From JBEHYA01 sp048498415 (GTDB lineage: Bacteria > Pseudomonadota > Alphaproteobacteria > UBA9219 > RGZA01), in the NCBI GenBank assembly GCA_048498415.1, contig JBEHYA010000027.1:1-21304 (forward strand): a stretch of 21,304 bases of DNA, read 5' to 3'. The notes below the pieces were generated by a model. The model did not search any database, had not been told where the DNA came from, and worked only from the letters and a program-made list of their open reading frames with translations. Position numbers and translations under genes: made by a program. Positions 1-6,799 of this stretch are shown one piece after another; position 1 is the first letter of the stretch; every line of letters starts with the position of its first letter.

Positions 1-35
1 CCTAACCAAACTGGATCCCCGCCTGCGCGGGGATG
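1..35. repeat. Double-hairpin repeat, right half (site 1)
   Basis: AAACTGG (8-14) is followed by a perfect hairpin ATCCCCGC-CTGC-GCGGGGAT (15-34). This matches the right half of the element at 16710-16780, where AAACTGG also precedes a hairpin. The left half would lie before the window. It sits directly after the stop of the minus-strand TPR lipoprotein gene, so the hairpin could act as a transcript end, although no T-run follows it. Confidence 0.6.
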
Positions 36-42
36 CCTGTCG

Positions 43-1167
43 TTATTTTGCCGGCGCGGCAGCGGGAATATCATCCGCTGGTGCAGGCGCCGGGGCGGGG
101 GCGGGGGCGGGTTCAGTTGCTACGGGCGGCGGTGTAGGCGCGGCTTCCGGTGCCGGCGTTATATCCACCGGCTTCTCCGCCGGTTTTTCCACGGGTTTCT
201 CGGCCGGCTTTTCTACTTTCTTGGCAGCCTTGGCTGGCGCTTTGGCGGGTAGCTTCTTGGCCGGCACCGGCTTTTTTTCCGGGCCGGGCAGTTTGATGCC
301 AAGCTTTTTATCGCGCATCACATGGTACGCGCGGATGTTGTTTTCAACAGCCGCCGGCGGCAGATCCTGCAACGCAATCTTGCGTGCATCATTATCGCGT
401 GAAGCCATGCCGTAGGCCAAAGCCAGATTCTGGCGCTGCTGGGCGGTCGCGTCTTTATCCGCGACTACTTTTTCTAAAACACGAATGGCATCGTCGTTGC
501 GGCCGGCCATGATATAGGCGAAACCCAGATTGTTCTGCGAATTTAAATGTTCGGGGTATTTCTCCACGGCGTATTGCAAAAGTTCAATCGCCTTGTCCTG
601 CCCGCCGTTCCGCAAATGCGCCATGGCCAGCAAATTCAGCATTTCCGGGCTGTCGCCGTGTTTGTCGCGCAGCACATCCATTTCCTTGATGGCTTTATCG
701 TTGAGCCCCAGCGCCATCAAATTGCGCGCCAAACCCATATGCGCATCTTTATCGTCTTCATCAATCTTGATGATCGAGCGATAGGCGGAGATCGCTTCAC
801 GCGGCTGCCCGCGCTGCTCGGAAACTTTTGCCAAACCCAGCAGCGCGTTGATGGATTTCGGGTTCTGCGCGGATGCGCGCATGAACATGATGTTGGCGGA
901 AGCCAGATCGCCCTTCTGGCGCATCTTCTCGGCCGTGGCCACAAGCGTCGCCGTCTCCTCATCCTCATCGATATCGCGCAGCACCGTGTCTTCGCTTTTT
1001 GCCACGTTCAATTCGGGGGTGGAATCGCTGCTGCGGGTTTTGAAATTCGTTTTGGCATCCCGCTGTATGGGGCTGGCGGGGCTGTTAATGGCAAAGTCAT
1101 CGCCGCTGCAGGCGCCGAGAAAAAGCAGGGAAGCAAACAAAAGATGCGATTTTTTCGGTGCGATCAT
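43..1167 (-). CDS. TPR-repeat lipoprotein, TadD-like
   Basis: A predicted outer-membrane or periplasmic lipoprotein of 374 residues. The start at 1167 is chosen over an in-frame ATG at 1251 because it has an AAGG ribosome-binding site just upstream and begins a clean lipoprotein signal: MIAPKK, a hydrophobic stretch, then the lipobox L17-G18-A19-C20. About six tetratricopeptide repeats follow, and the end of the TPR block resembles TadD of Flp/Tad pilus assembly. The last ~80 residues are low-complexity Lys/Pro/Ala: EKPA/EKPV repeats, then an alternating Pro-Ala run. This could span the periplasm or bind peptidoglycan, which is inference. No other tad genes are in the window, so a pilus role is uncertain. 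It is divergent from the MarR gene. Any TPR scaffold lipoprotein is an alternative. Confidence 0.8.
   Translation of the reverse strand: MIAPKKSHLLFASLLFLGACSGDDFAINSPASPIQRDAKTNFKTRSSDSTPELNVAKSEDTVLRDIDEDEETATLVATAEKMRQKGDLASANIMFMRASAQNPKSINALLGLAKVSEQRGQPREAISAYRSIIKIDEDDKDAHMGLARNLMALGLNDKAIKEMDVLRDKHGDSPEMLNLLAMAHLRNGGQDKAIELLQYAVEKYPEHLNSQNNLGFAYIMAGRNDDAIRVLEKVVADKDATAQQRQNLALAYGMASRDNDARKIALQDLPPAAVENNIRAYHVMRDKKLGIKLPGPEKKPVPAKKLPAKAPAKAAKKVEKPAEKPVEKPAEKPVDITPAPEAAPTPPPVATEPAPAPAPAPAPADDIPAAAPAK
92..111 (+). other. G-quadruplex motif
   Basis: Four G-runs of 4, 5, 5 and 3 bases are separated by single C bases on the plus strand. This is a canonical short-loop G4 pattern. It lies inside the part of the lipoprotein gene that encodes the Pro-Ala repeat, on the template strand of that gene. 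Confidence 0.6.
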
Positions 1168-1231
1168 GGCCAAACCTTCACAAAACAAGAACAATTTCAA
1201 AGTAAACTTAACGCTATTTTGGGGTTTGTAA

Positions 1232-1260
1232 AATAACCTTATCGCGGTCATCCGGTTATT
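1232..1260. promoter_or_regulatory. Inverted repeat, candidate MarR operator
   Basis: A perfect 7-base inverted repeat, AATAACC (1232-1238) and GGTTATT (1254-1260), has arms 22 bases apart centre to centre, about two helical turns. It lies in the 124-base divergent gap between the TPR lipoprotein gene and the MarR-type gene, 31 bases before the latter's ATG. MarR regulators commonly bind such sites near their own promoters. The assignment rests on position and symmetry only. Confidence 0.35.
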
Positions 1261-1291
1261 CTACATCAGCAACAATCCTGATCCCCGCTAT

Positions 1292-1759
1292 ATGAGCCAG
1301 TCTTCGCATCTCTTTCTCGACCTGCCGCTGCTCCTCGAGCGCCTGCACCGCCGTTACCTCGACGTGGTGCGCCTGGAACTCACCCGCATTCACGCGCGCG
1401 ATATCAACCCGGTGCAGGTGATGATGCTGGTGATGATCAGCCAGAACCACGAAATTTCGGTGCGCGAGCTGATCGAGCGCGGCTATTACATCGGCTCCAA
1501 CGCCTCCTACAATTTAAAGAACCTCGCCGAAGGCGGCTACATTGAACGCCTGACCGATGAACACGACCGCCGCGCGGCGCGCGTGCACGTCACGGAAAAA
1601 GGCACGAAAGTCATCGAGCATTTAAAACAGATGGATGCGCGCATGACCGAAGCCCTGTGCCCCGATTCAGGCCGCAAGGAAGATTTCATGCTCACCATGG
1701 CGTGCCTGCGGCGCTTCGAGCAGGAATGCTCCACGCTCGTGCAAAATCCGATTGATTAA
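1292..1759 (+). CDS. MarR-family regulator, LdtR/PetP-like
   Basis: A DNA-binding protein of 155 residues. The winged helix-turn-helix spans about residues 38-105. The recognition region is RGYYIGSNASYNLKNL (63-78) and the wing carries DRRAARV (92-98) followed by a TEKG turn (101-104). The SN-SYNLK pattern is typical of the alphaproteobacterial LdtR/PetP branch of MarR, whose members are linked to cell-envelope (L,D-transpeptidase) or redox control; which applies here is unknown. I see no convincing Shine-Dalgarno before the ATG, so translation may be leaderless or the start may differ slightly. The gene diverges from the lipoprotein gene and converges on ccmF. The inverted repeat at 1232-1260 is a possible autoregulatory site. 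Confidence 0.85.
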   Translation: MSQSSHLFLDLPLLLERLHRRYLDVVRLELTRIHARDINPVQVMMLVMISQNHEISVRELIERGYYIGSNASYNLKNLAEGGYIERLTDEHDRRAARVHVTEKGTKVIEHLKQMDARMTEALCPDSGRKEDFMLTMACLRRFEQECSTLVQNPID

Positions 1760-1761
1760 GT

Positions 1762-1850
1762 CTATGTATGCCCCGGCGAAAGCCGGGGCCCATTTATCCG
1801 CAGCTTGATTGCTGAGCCATGGGCCCCGTTTTTCAACGGGGCATACATAG
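1762..1850. repeat. Double-hairpin repeat, complete (site 2)
   Basis: A perfect 14-base outer inverted repeat, CTATGTATGCCCCG (1762-1775) and its complement (1837-1850), encloses two hairpins with 8-bp stems: GCCCCGGC-GAAA-GCCGGGGC (1770-1789) and GCCCCGTT-TTTC-AACGGGGC (1823-1842). A further inner pair is GGGGCCCAT (1785-1793) and ATGGGCCCC (1819-1827). The element fills the gap between the marR-type stop (1759) and the ccmF stop (from 1851), so it may serve as a bidirectional terminator. A sequence-related copy starts at 21260. Confidence 0.9.
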
Positions 1851-3722
1851 TTAGGTATTTTTCCTAAATAACCTAAGCAGCCCGCCTGCGGCCATCACCA
1901 AGCACCCCAGCCAGATCCATGGCGCCAGCATATTGACGTGCGCATGCACGCTCCAGCCCAGCATGTTGCCGTCGTCGTCTTTCTGCGCTTCGCCCAGCAC
2001 CAGATAAATATCGCGAAACCCGTTGGTGTTAATCGCCACATCACTCAGGATTTTTTGCGCGAGGGGATAAAACCGGCGCTCCGGGTACATCACCATGCCG
2101 TTGTTCAGCGTGAACTTGGCGCGCTCGGCGGTATAATTCGGGCCTTCCACGCGGGTGATATTCTCGAAATGGAAGACGCGGTCATCCAGGCGCAAATCTT
2201 CGCCGATGCGCATCTGCATGATGCGGTCGTGCGAGAGATGGCTTTCCACCACCATGCCCATCAGCGTGATGGCAAAGCCCAGATGCGCCAAAGTCATCGG
2301 CGAAATTTTCTTGGCGCGCAGGGCCTGCAAAATTGTGGTGGCGCCAATCCATGCCACGAACGCCAGACCTAAATAAAACCGGAACGCGCGTTCATTATCG
2401 GCGAACCAAACCAGTAACAGCAGCGCCAGCGTGATGAGGCCCGCGTGTTGCAGACTAGGGGCGAGCCGCTTCAGCTCATCCTTGTTCCACGCCAGTGTAG
2501 GGCTTAGGCCCATCAGCACCATTAAAGGCATCATCAACGGCACGAAGCTGTCTTCGTAATAAGGCGCACCAACCGAAAGCTCCAAACCGGCCAGCAGCTG
2601 CGCGAGCAGGGGATAGAGCGTGCCCACCAGCACCGTGAGGCAGCCTGCGAACATAAATACCGTGTTCAGCGATATCAGCGTCTCGCGGCTGAGCGGCGCG
2701 AATTCGTTTTCCGGATTAAGGTCGTGGGCACGCAGCGCAAACACCAGCAACCCGCCGCCCGCCACCAGCCCGATGAGGGCCAGAATATAAATCCCGCGCG
2801 TGGGATCGAGCGCAAAGGCATGCACCGAAGTGATGATGCCGGAGCGCACCAGGAATGTGCCCGATAAACAGAAGGTGAAGGTGAGAAGCGCCAGCAGCAT
2901 CGTCCACGCTTTTAAATTCCCGCGCTTTTCCGCAACGATCACGGCATGCAGTAATGCTGTACCCGATAGCCACGGAATGAACGAGGCGTTCTCGACCGGG
3001 TCCCAGAACCACCAGCCGCCCCAGCCAAGCTCGTAATATGCCCACCACGACCCCAGCGCAATCCCGCAGGTCAGCAGCGCCCACGGCGCCAACAGCCAGC
3101 GCCGCAGCAATGCAAAGGTTTCTTTACCTTCGATACGCGTGAGCAGCGCGGCAATCGCTAACGAGAACACAATCGAGAAGCCAACATACCCCGCATAGAG
3201 CACCGGCGGGTGAATGGCGAGCGCCGGGTCTTGCAGCAGCGGGTTTAATCCAAGGCCCTGCGTGGGCGCCGGCACCAGATGAATGAAGGGGTTCGATACA
3301 AAAAACACATAGCCGCAAAACCCCGCCACCAGCAGCGCCTGCACGCCCAGCGCGCGGAGCATTAATAGCGCATTTTGTTTGCCGGCTTTAAACGCCAGCG
3401 CGGCACCATAAAGTGCGGCGATCAGCGTCCATAATAATATCGAGCCTTCATGGTTGCCCCATACACCGGCGATTTTATAGAACAGCGGCTTGTCGGTATG
3501 GCTGTTCTGGTAAACATTCTGGAACGCGAAATCGGATTGTACGTGCGCGGCTACAAGCGCCAGAAAACTGGCCAGCAGCAACAGGGCCGTAACCTTGCTG
3601 CCAAGGCGCACCAGCCGCAGATTAAAACCGCTGCTAACGGGCGAAAATAGCCCCGCCAGTGCCACGCACAGTGCCACCAGCCCCGCCTCCACCAGCATAT
3701 CTTCGCCGAAATACCCGTTCAT
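1851..3722 (-). CDS. ccmF: Cytochrome c-type biogenesis protein CcmF
   Basis: CcmF is the multi-spanning haem lyase component of system I cytochrome c maturation in the inner membrane; it attaches haem delivered by CcmE to apocytochrome CXXCH motifs. The 623-residue product is near the family's usual ~650. It carries WGNHEGS (88-94), the His-Pro-Pro around H171, the tryptophan-rich WWD signature GGWWFWDPVENASF (235-248) and H259 just after it; many hydrophobic helices run throughout. No other ccm genes (ccmE, ccmG, ccmH) flank it, whereas these are often adjacent, so the pathway genes are probably dispersed. NrfE/CcmF paralogues are an alternative, but nothing nitrite-reductase-related is nearby. 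The stop codon directly abuts the palindromic repeat. Confidence 0.95.
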   Translation of the reverse strand: MNGYFGEDMLVEAGLVALCVALAGLFSPVSSGFNLRLVRLGSKVTALLLLASFLALVAAHVQSDFAFQNVYQNSHTDKPLFYKIAGVWGNHEGSILLWTLIAALYGAALAFKAGKQNALLMLRALGVQALLVAGFCGYVFFVSNPFIHLVPAPTQGLGLNPLLQDPALAIHPPVLYAGYVGFSIVFSLAIAALLTRIEGKETFALLRRWLLAPWALLTCGIALGSWWAYYELGWGGWWFWDPVENASFIPWLSGTALLHAVIVAEKRGNLKAWTMLLALLTFTFCLSGTFLVRSGIITSVHAFALDPTRGIYILALIGLVAGGGLLVFALRAHDLNPENEFAPLSRETLISLNTVFMFAGCLTVLVGTLYPLLAQLLAGLELSVGAPYYEDSFVPLMMPLMVLMGLSPTLAWNKDELKRLAPSLQHAGLITLALLLLVWFADNERAFRFYLGLAFVAWIGATTILQALRAKKISPMTLAHLGFAITLMGMVVESHLSHDRIMQMRIGEDLRLDDRVFHFENITRVEGPNYTAERAKFTLNNGMVMYPERRFYPLAQKILSDVAINTNGFRDIYLVLGEAQKDDDGNMLGWSVHAHVNMLAPWIWLGCLVMAAGGLLRLFRKNT

Positions 3723-3755
3723 GATCCCAAACGTAAACTTTTAATTAACGCCGGT

Positions 3756-3800
3756 CTTATATGAAGGAAACATCGGTCCGTCACAATCCCCCGTTATAAT
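3756..3800. promoter_or_regulatory. Candidate divergent promoters, ccmF and 3839 gene
   Basis: In the 116-base divergent gap, reading minus, TTGTGA (3781-3786) and TATAAG (3756-3761) form a possible -35/-10 pair for ccmF with a long 19-base spacer, 33 bases before its start. Reading plus, a perfect TATAAT (3795-3800) lies 38 bases before the 3839 gene but has no recognisable -35. CCGT (3791-3794) and ACGG (3804-3807) flank the TATAAT symmetrically. Support is weak. Confidence 0.3.
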
Positions 3801-3838
3801 CATACGGTATTTAAAGCCGTTTCCGAGCCTTTTGTCTT

Positions 3839-4741
3839 ATGCGTAAAACGCTGCACGTCATTGCCGTTCTTATCATCATCGCCCTGGTGCCGTTTTTCCT
3901 GGGCATGATTTCGGCGCATGCCGCGACGGTGCCAGCATCCAATCCGCCGCAAGCCAACACGCAGCATCCCGTCAAAATGCTGGTGCGCACGGCATGGCCT
4001 TTAAAAGCCAAAGACGATACCGACATTGTGATGGAGCTGTGGACGGATGAAGGCCCGGTGACAACCGAACAGTTGCTGCCGCTTCGCGGCGCCAAAATTC
4101 ATCTGTTCCTGCTCTCGCCCGATTTCCGCGAATTTTACCACGCCATGCCGGTGCCCACTTCGCAGCCCGGCCAGTACCGCACCACCATTCATGCGTCCCG
4201 CGTGACCACGTTGCGGGCGTACGCGTATTTCCTCACCAAGGACAGCGCCAAGATTTCCATTGCCGATGTGAATAACGCCAGGCAAACAATTGTACCGCTC
4301 ATGGGCAAGCAGATCCCGCTGATCGAACGCGGCGATTACCGCTTCACGATTGATTTCGCGCACACCCTGCATGCGGGCGAAGCCAATACCGGCGTGGTGC
4401 AGGCGATCAATTTCAAAAACTACACGCCCATCAAAAACCTGATGCCGGTGCCCGATTATTTTGCGTTTGTGACCGCGTTTGCCCCCGATTACAGCACGGT
4501 GCTACCCGCCGCGCCCGTTGGCCCCGTGCCGGCCCCGGATGCCAAAGGCGGCCCGGAAGTGCAGTTTAATTTAACGCCGCCCATGGAAGGCCTGATGCCG
4601 ATTTTCGCGCAAGTGAAGGTGGGCGAAGAAAATTTCACGCTGCCCTTTATCGTGAGCATTGCGCCGGCATCGCCTACTGTGAAGAGCCGTGATTTGGAAA
4701 ATCCCGCTCGACCGGAATACCAAGACGATCCCGGAAAATAG
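3839..4741 (+). CDS. Exported protein, two β-sandwich-like domains, unknown role
   Basis: I do not recognise a named family. The 300-residue product starts with a Sec signal peptide: MRK, a hydrophobic core, and AHA before a likely cleavage after A28, so it should be periplasmic. The mature part appears to hold two domains of similar plan, about 45-155 and 165-275. The first contains HLFLLSPDFREFYHAMP (88-104). The second ends with GPEVQFNLTPPMEG (238-251), then IFAQVKVGEENFTLPFIVS. This resembles periplasmic metal-associated Ig-like domains that carry a HLF-VS-D---F-H-HP motif, but most candidate metal-binding histidines are missing here (H88 and H101 remain). No Shine-Dalgarno is evident. 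Its last 68 bases overlap the convergent HAD gene. Confidence 0.75.
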   Translation: MRKTLHVIAVLIIIALVPFFLGMISAHAATVPASNPPQANTQHPVKMLVRTAWPLKAKDDTDIVMELWTDEGPVTTEQLLPLRGAKIHLFLLSPDFREFYHAMPVPTSQPGQYRTTIHASRVTTLRAYAYFLTKDSAKISIADVNNARQTIVPLMGKQIPLIERGDYRFTIDFAHTLHAGEANTGVVQAINFKNYTPIKNLMPVPDYFAFVTAFAPDYSTVLPAAPVGPVPAPDAKGGPEVQFNLTPPMEGLMPIFAQVKVGEENFTLPFIVSIAPASPTVKSRDLENPARPEYQDDPGK

Positions 4742-5216
4742 TGGCCTTGCCGCAGAGTATCGCGGCCTTTGCCTGTTTCCAGATCAGCAAATCCGCAAAC
4801 GCATCGCCGGCATAGCAAAAATCCGTGCCGATGTTTTCAATAATGAAACGCGCCTTCGCGCCGCCTTTTAAATTGCGGGTGGACGTGGTGCCGAAGGCGC
4901 CATCGAATAATTCTAAATAATCTGCGACGCGTTTCACGTTGTCTTCAAACGAAGCGCTAACCAGATAAATCTTCCGCCCCAGCGCCTTTTGCTGGCGTAA
5001 GTATTCAATCAGCTCGCGGCGATAGGGGAGCGCCGCGGCATTGATGGGGTATTTGCCCGCCATCCACGCTTTGGCGGCGGGTCTGCCGCCCATCAGAAAT
5101 TTCATAATGAAAACCGGCAGTAATAACGGCGCATGGCGCAGCATGTGCCGGAATTGCACATAAAGCGTATCCGTGAGTATCAGGGTGTCATCCAGATCAA
5201 CGCACAAGGATAGCAT
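4674..5216 (-). CDS. HAD-superfamily phosphatase, UbiA-fusion type
   Basis: A 180-residue HAD-like hydrolase. Visible catalytic parts are the DLDDTL nucleophile motif (D7, D9), S87 in LVSAS, K117/K121 in NLKGGAK, and the acidic motif GDAFAD (D138, D142). The overall pattern, including the TRNLKGGAKA block and YAGDAFADL, resembles the N-terminal HAD domain found fused to UbiA-family prenyltransferases, but no prenyltransferase domain follows; the protein simply ends. The substrate is unknown; a prenyl or sugar phosphate is a guess from the fusion partners. It overlaps the panB stop by one base (TAATG), implying coupling, and is probably the last gene of the thi-panB cluster. Its 3' end overlaps the convergent exported-protein gene by 68 bases. 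Confidence 0.85.
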   Translation of the reverse strand: MLSLCVDLDDTLILTDTLYVQFRHMLRHAPLLLPVFIMKFLMGGRPAAKAWMAGKYPINAAALPYRRELIEYLRQQKALGRKIYLVSASFEDNVKRVADYLELFDGAFGTTSTRNLKGGAKARFIIENIGTDFCYAGDAFADLLIWKQAKAAILCGKATIFRDRLGIPVERDFPNHGSSQ

Positions 5217-6043
5217 TATTTGCCATAAACCTGCGCGGGGCCGGGGAAGGCGCGGGCTTTTACATCGCGCGCATACTGGCCAATCGCCTTGCGGGCATCT
5301 TCATGCAAATTAGCGTATGTTTTTACGAACTTGGCCTTGGGCCCGGGCGTGGCGCCCAGTAAATCTTCGGTGACTAAAATCTGCCCATCGCACGTAGCCG
5401 ACGCGCCAATGCCGATGGTGGGAATGGAAAGCTTGGATGTGAGGCGCGCCGAAACATCTTCCACCGTGCCTTCGATCACGAGTGCAAACGCACCGGCTTC
5501 CTGAATGGCGAGCGCATCTTTTTCCAAAGCGGCATAGCTATCATCATCCTTACCCTGCACGCGGTAGCCGCCCATGGCGAGAACCTGCTGCGGGCGAAGG
5601 CCAATATGGCCCATCACCGGAATGCCGCGTTCCACCAGAAACTGCACGGTTGCAGCCATTTCCACGCCGCCTTCAATTTTCACGGCGCCCGCACCGGTTT
5701 CCTTGATCACCCGCGCGCAGTTCTCGAACGCCTGCGAAGGGCTGGTCTGGTAGGTGCCAAAGGGCATATCGATGACTACCAGCGCACGGCTTGTATGTTC
5801 CGCCACGCAGCGGCCATGCAGCACCATCATCTCCAGCGTCACGCCAAGCGTATTCGGCATGCCGTAAATCACCATGCCCAATGAATCGCCGACCAGCACC
5901 ACGTCCGCGACTTCATCCGCCAGCTGCGCAATCGGCGCGGTGTAGGCGGTAAGGGCCACAAAAGCTTCCGCGCCGCTCTTCATGCGGCGAATGGCCTGCA
6001 CGGTGCGGCGGGTAACGGGCGGGTTTAAATTCACAACGCTCAT
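5216..6043 (-). CDS. panB: 3-methyl-2-oxobutanoate hydroxymethyltransferase
   Basis: PanB transfers a hydroxymethyl group from 5,10-methylene-tetrahydrofolate to 2-oxoisovalerate, giving ketopantoate, the first committed step of pantothenate and CoA synthesis in the cytoplasm. The 275-residue length is typical. Conserved active-site residues are in place: D53 (VGDSLG) and D92 (IDMPFG) as metal ligands, K122 and E124 (VKIEGG), H146 (GHIGLRPQ) and E191 as the likely catalytic glutamate. The late motif reads IGIGASATCDGQ, with serine where glycine is usual. It lies 15 bases after thiF and overlaps the HAD gene by one base, so it is probably co-transcribed with the thi genes. panC is not in the window. 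Confidence 0.97.
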   Translation of the reverse strand: MSVVNLNPPVTRRTVQAIRRMKSGAEAFVALTAYTAPIAQLADEVADVVLVGDSLGMVIYGMPNTLGVTLEMMVLHGRCVAEHTSRALVVIDMPFGTYQTSPSQAFENCARVIKETGAGAVKIEGGVEMAATVQFLVERGIPVMGHIGLRPQQVLAMGGYRVQGKDDDSYAALEKDALAIQEAGAFALVIEGTVEDVSARLTSKLSIPTIGIGASATCDGQILVTEDLLGATPGPKAKFVKTYANLHEDARKAIGQYARDVKARAFPGPAQVYGK

Positions 6044-6058
6044 AAGCCGATATTACCC

Positions 6059-6796
6059 TCAGGCCGCCTTGCTGCATAGAGGACATGCGGGATCGCGTGA
6101 TACTGCGAGTTTTTCGCTATTTAACGTCAGGCAATCCACGCGCCACAGGCTGGTTTCGGCATTTCCAAGCCCCGCCAGCGCCTTCAGGGCTTCACCTGCT
6201 TGCATCACGCCCATAACACCCACTACGGGCCCGAACACGCCCGCTTCCGGGCAGGTGGGCACCACGCCTTCCGGCGGCTCAGTGGGGAACACACAGCGAT
6301 AACACGCATGCGGTGCGCGGAAGGTCGCCAGCTGGCCTGCAAACCCCTGCACCGATGCGCTCACCAGCGCTTTGTTGTGGGTATAACAAAAATCATTCAG
6401 CGCAAAGCGTGCGGTAAAATTATCGGTGCAATCCAGCACCACGCTGGCATTGCCCAGCAGGGCGCGCGCATTCTTTTCATCCAGCCGCATATTATGCGCG
6501 GTGATTTTTATTTTTGAATTCAATGCAGAAAGCTTTTTAGCCGCCGCTTCCACCTTCGGCTGGCCAACATCGCTTTCCGTATAAATCACCTGCCGCTGCA
6601 GGTTGGTTTCGTCCACGCTATCGCAATCGATGATCGTGATATGCCCAACCCCGGCACCCGCCAGATACAACCCCGCCGCCGCGCCTAAACCGCCCATGCC
6701 AACAATCGCCACGTGGCCCGCGGCGATTTTTTCATGGCCATCAAACCCCAGCTCGGGCAGATCGATATGGCGAAGATAGCGAAGCGTATCGTTCAT
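6059..6796 (-). CDS. thiF: ThiS adenylyltransferase ThiF
   Basis: An E1-like ATP-dependent activating enzyme. ThiF adenylates the C-terminal glycine of ThiS so that sulfur can be loaded for thiazole synthesis. The 245-residue product has the nucleotide-binding GMGGLG (33-38), IIDCD (55-59) with the downstream ETNLQRQ (63-69), LDCTDNF (121-127), the likely catalytic C182 in PTCPEAGVFGP, and a zinc site formed by C165/C168 and C238/C241. MoeB and HesA relatives share these motifs, so the assignment to ThiF rests on its place after thiS, thiG and the ThiE/TenI gene, three bases downstream of the latter. One enzyme may also serve MoaD, which cannot be judged here. Confidence 0.93.
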   Translation of the reverse strand: MNDTLRYLRHIDLPELGFDGHEKIAAGHVAIVGMGGLGAAAGLYLAGAGVGHITIIDCDSVDETNLQRQVIYTESDVGQPKVEAAAKKLSALNSKIKITAHNMRLDEKNARALLGNASVVLDCTDNFTARFALNDFCYTHNKALVSASVQGFAGQLATFRAPHACYRCVFPTEPPEGVVPTCPEAGVFGPVVGVMGVMQAGEALKALAGLGNAETSLWRVDCLTLNSEKLAVSRDPACPLCSKAA

Positions 6797-6799
6797 GGC

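Noticed and set aside
547..1236. 229-codon plus-strand frame
   Set aside because: It is antisense to the TPR repeats of the lipoprotein gene and has no recognisable domain or ribosome-binding site.
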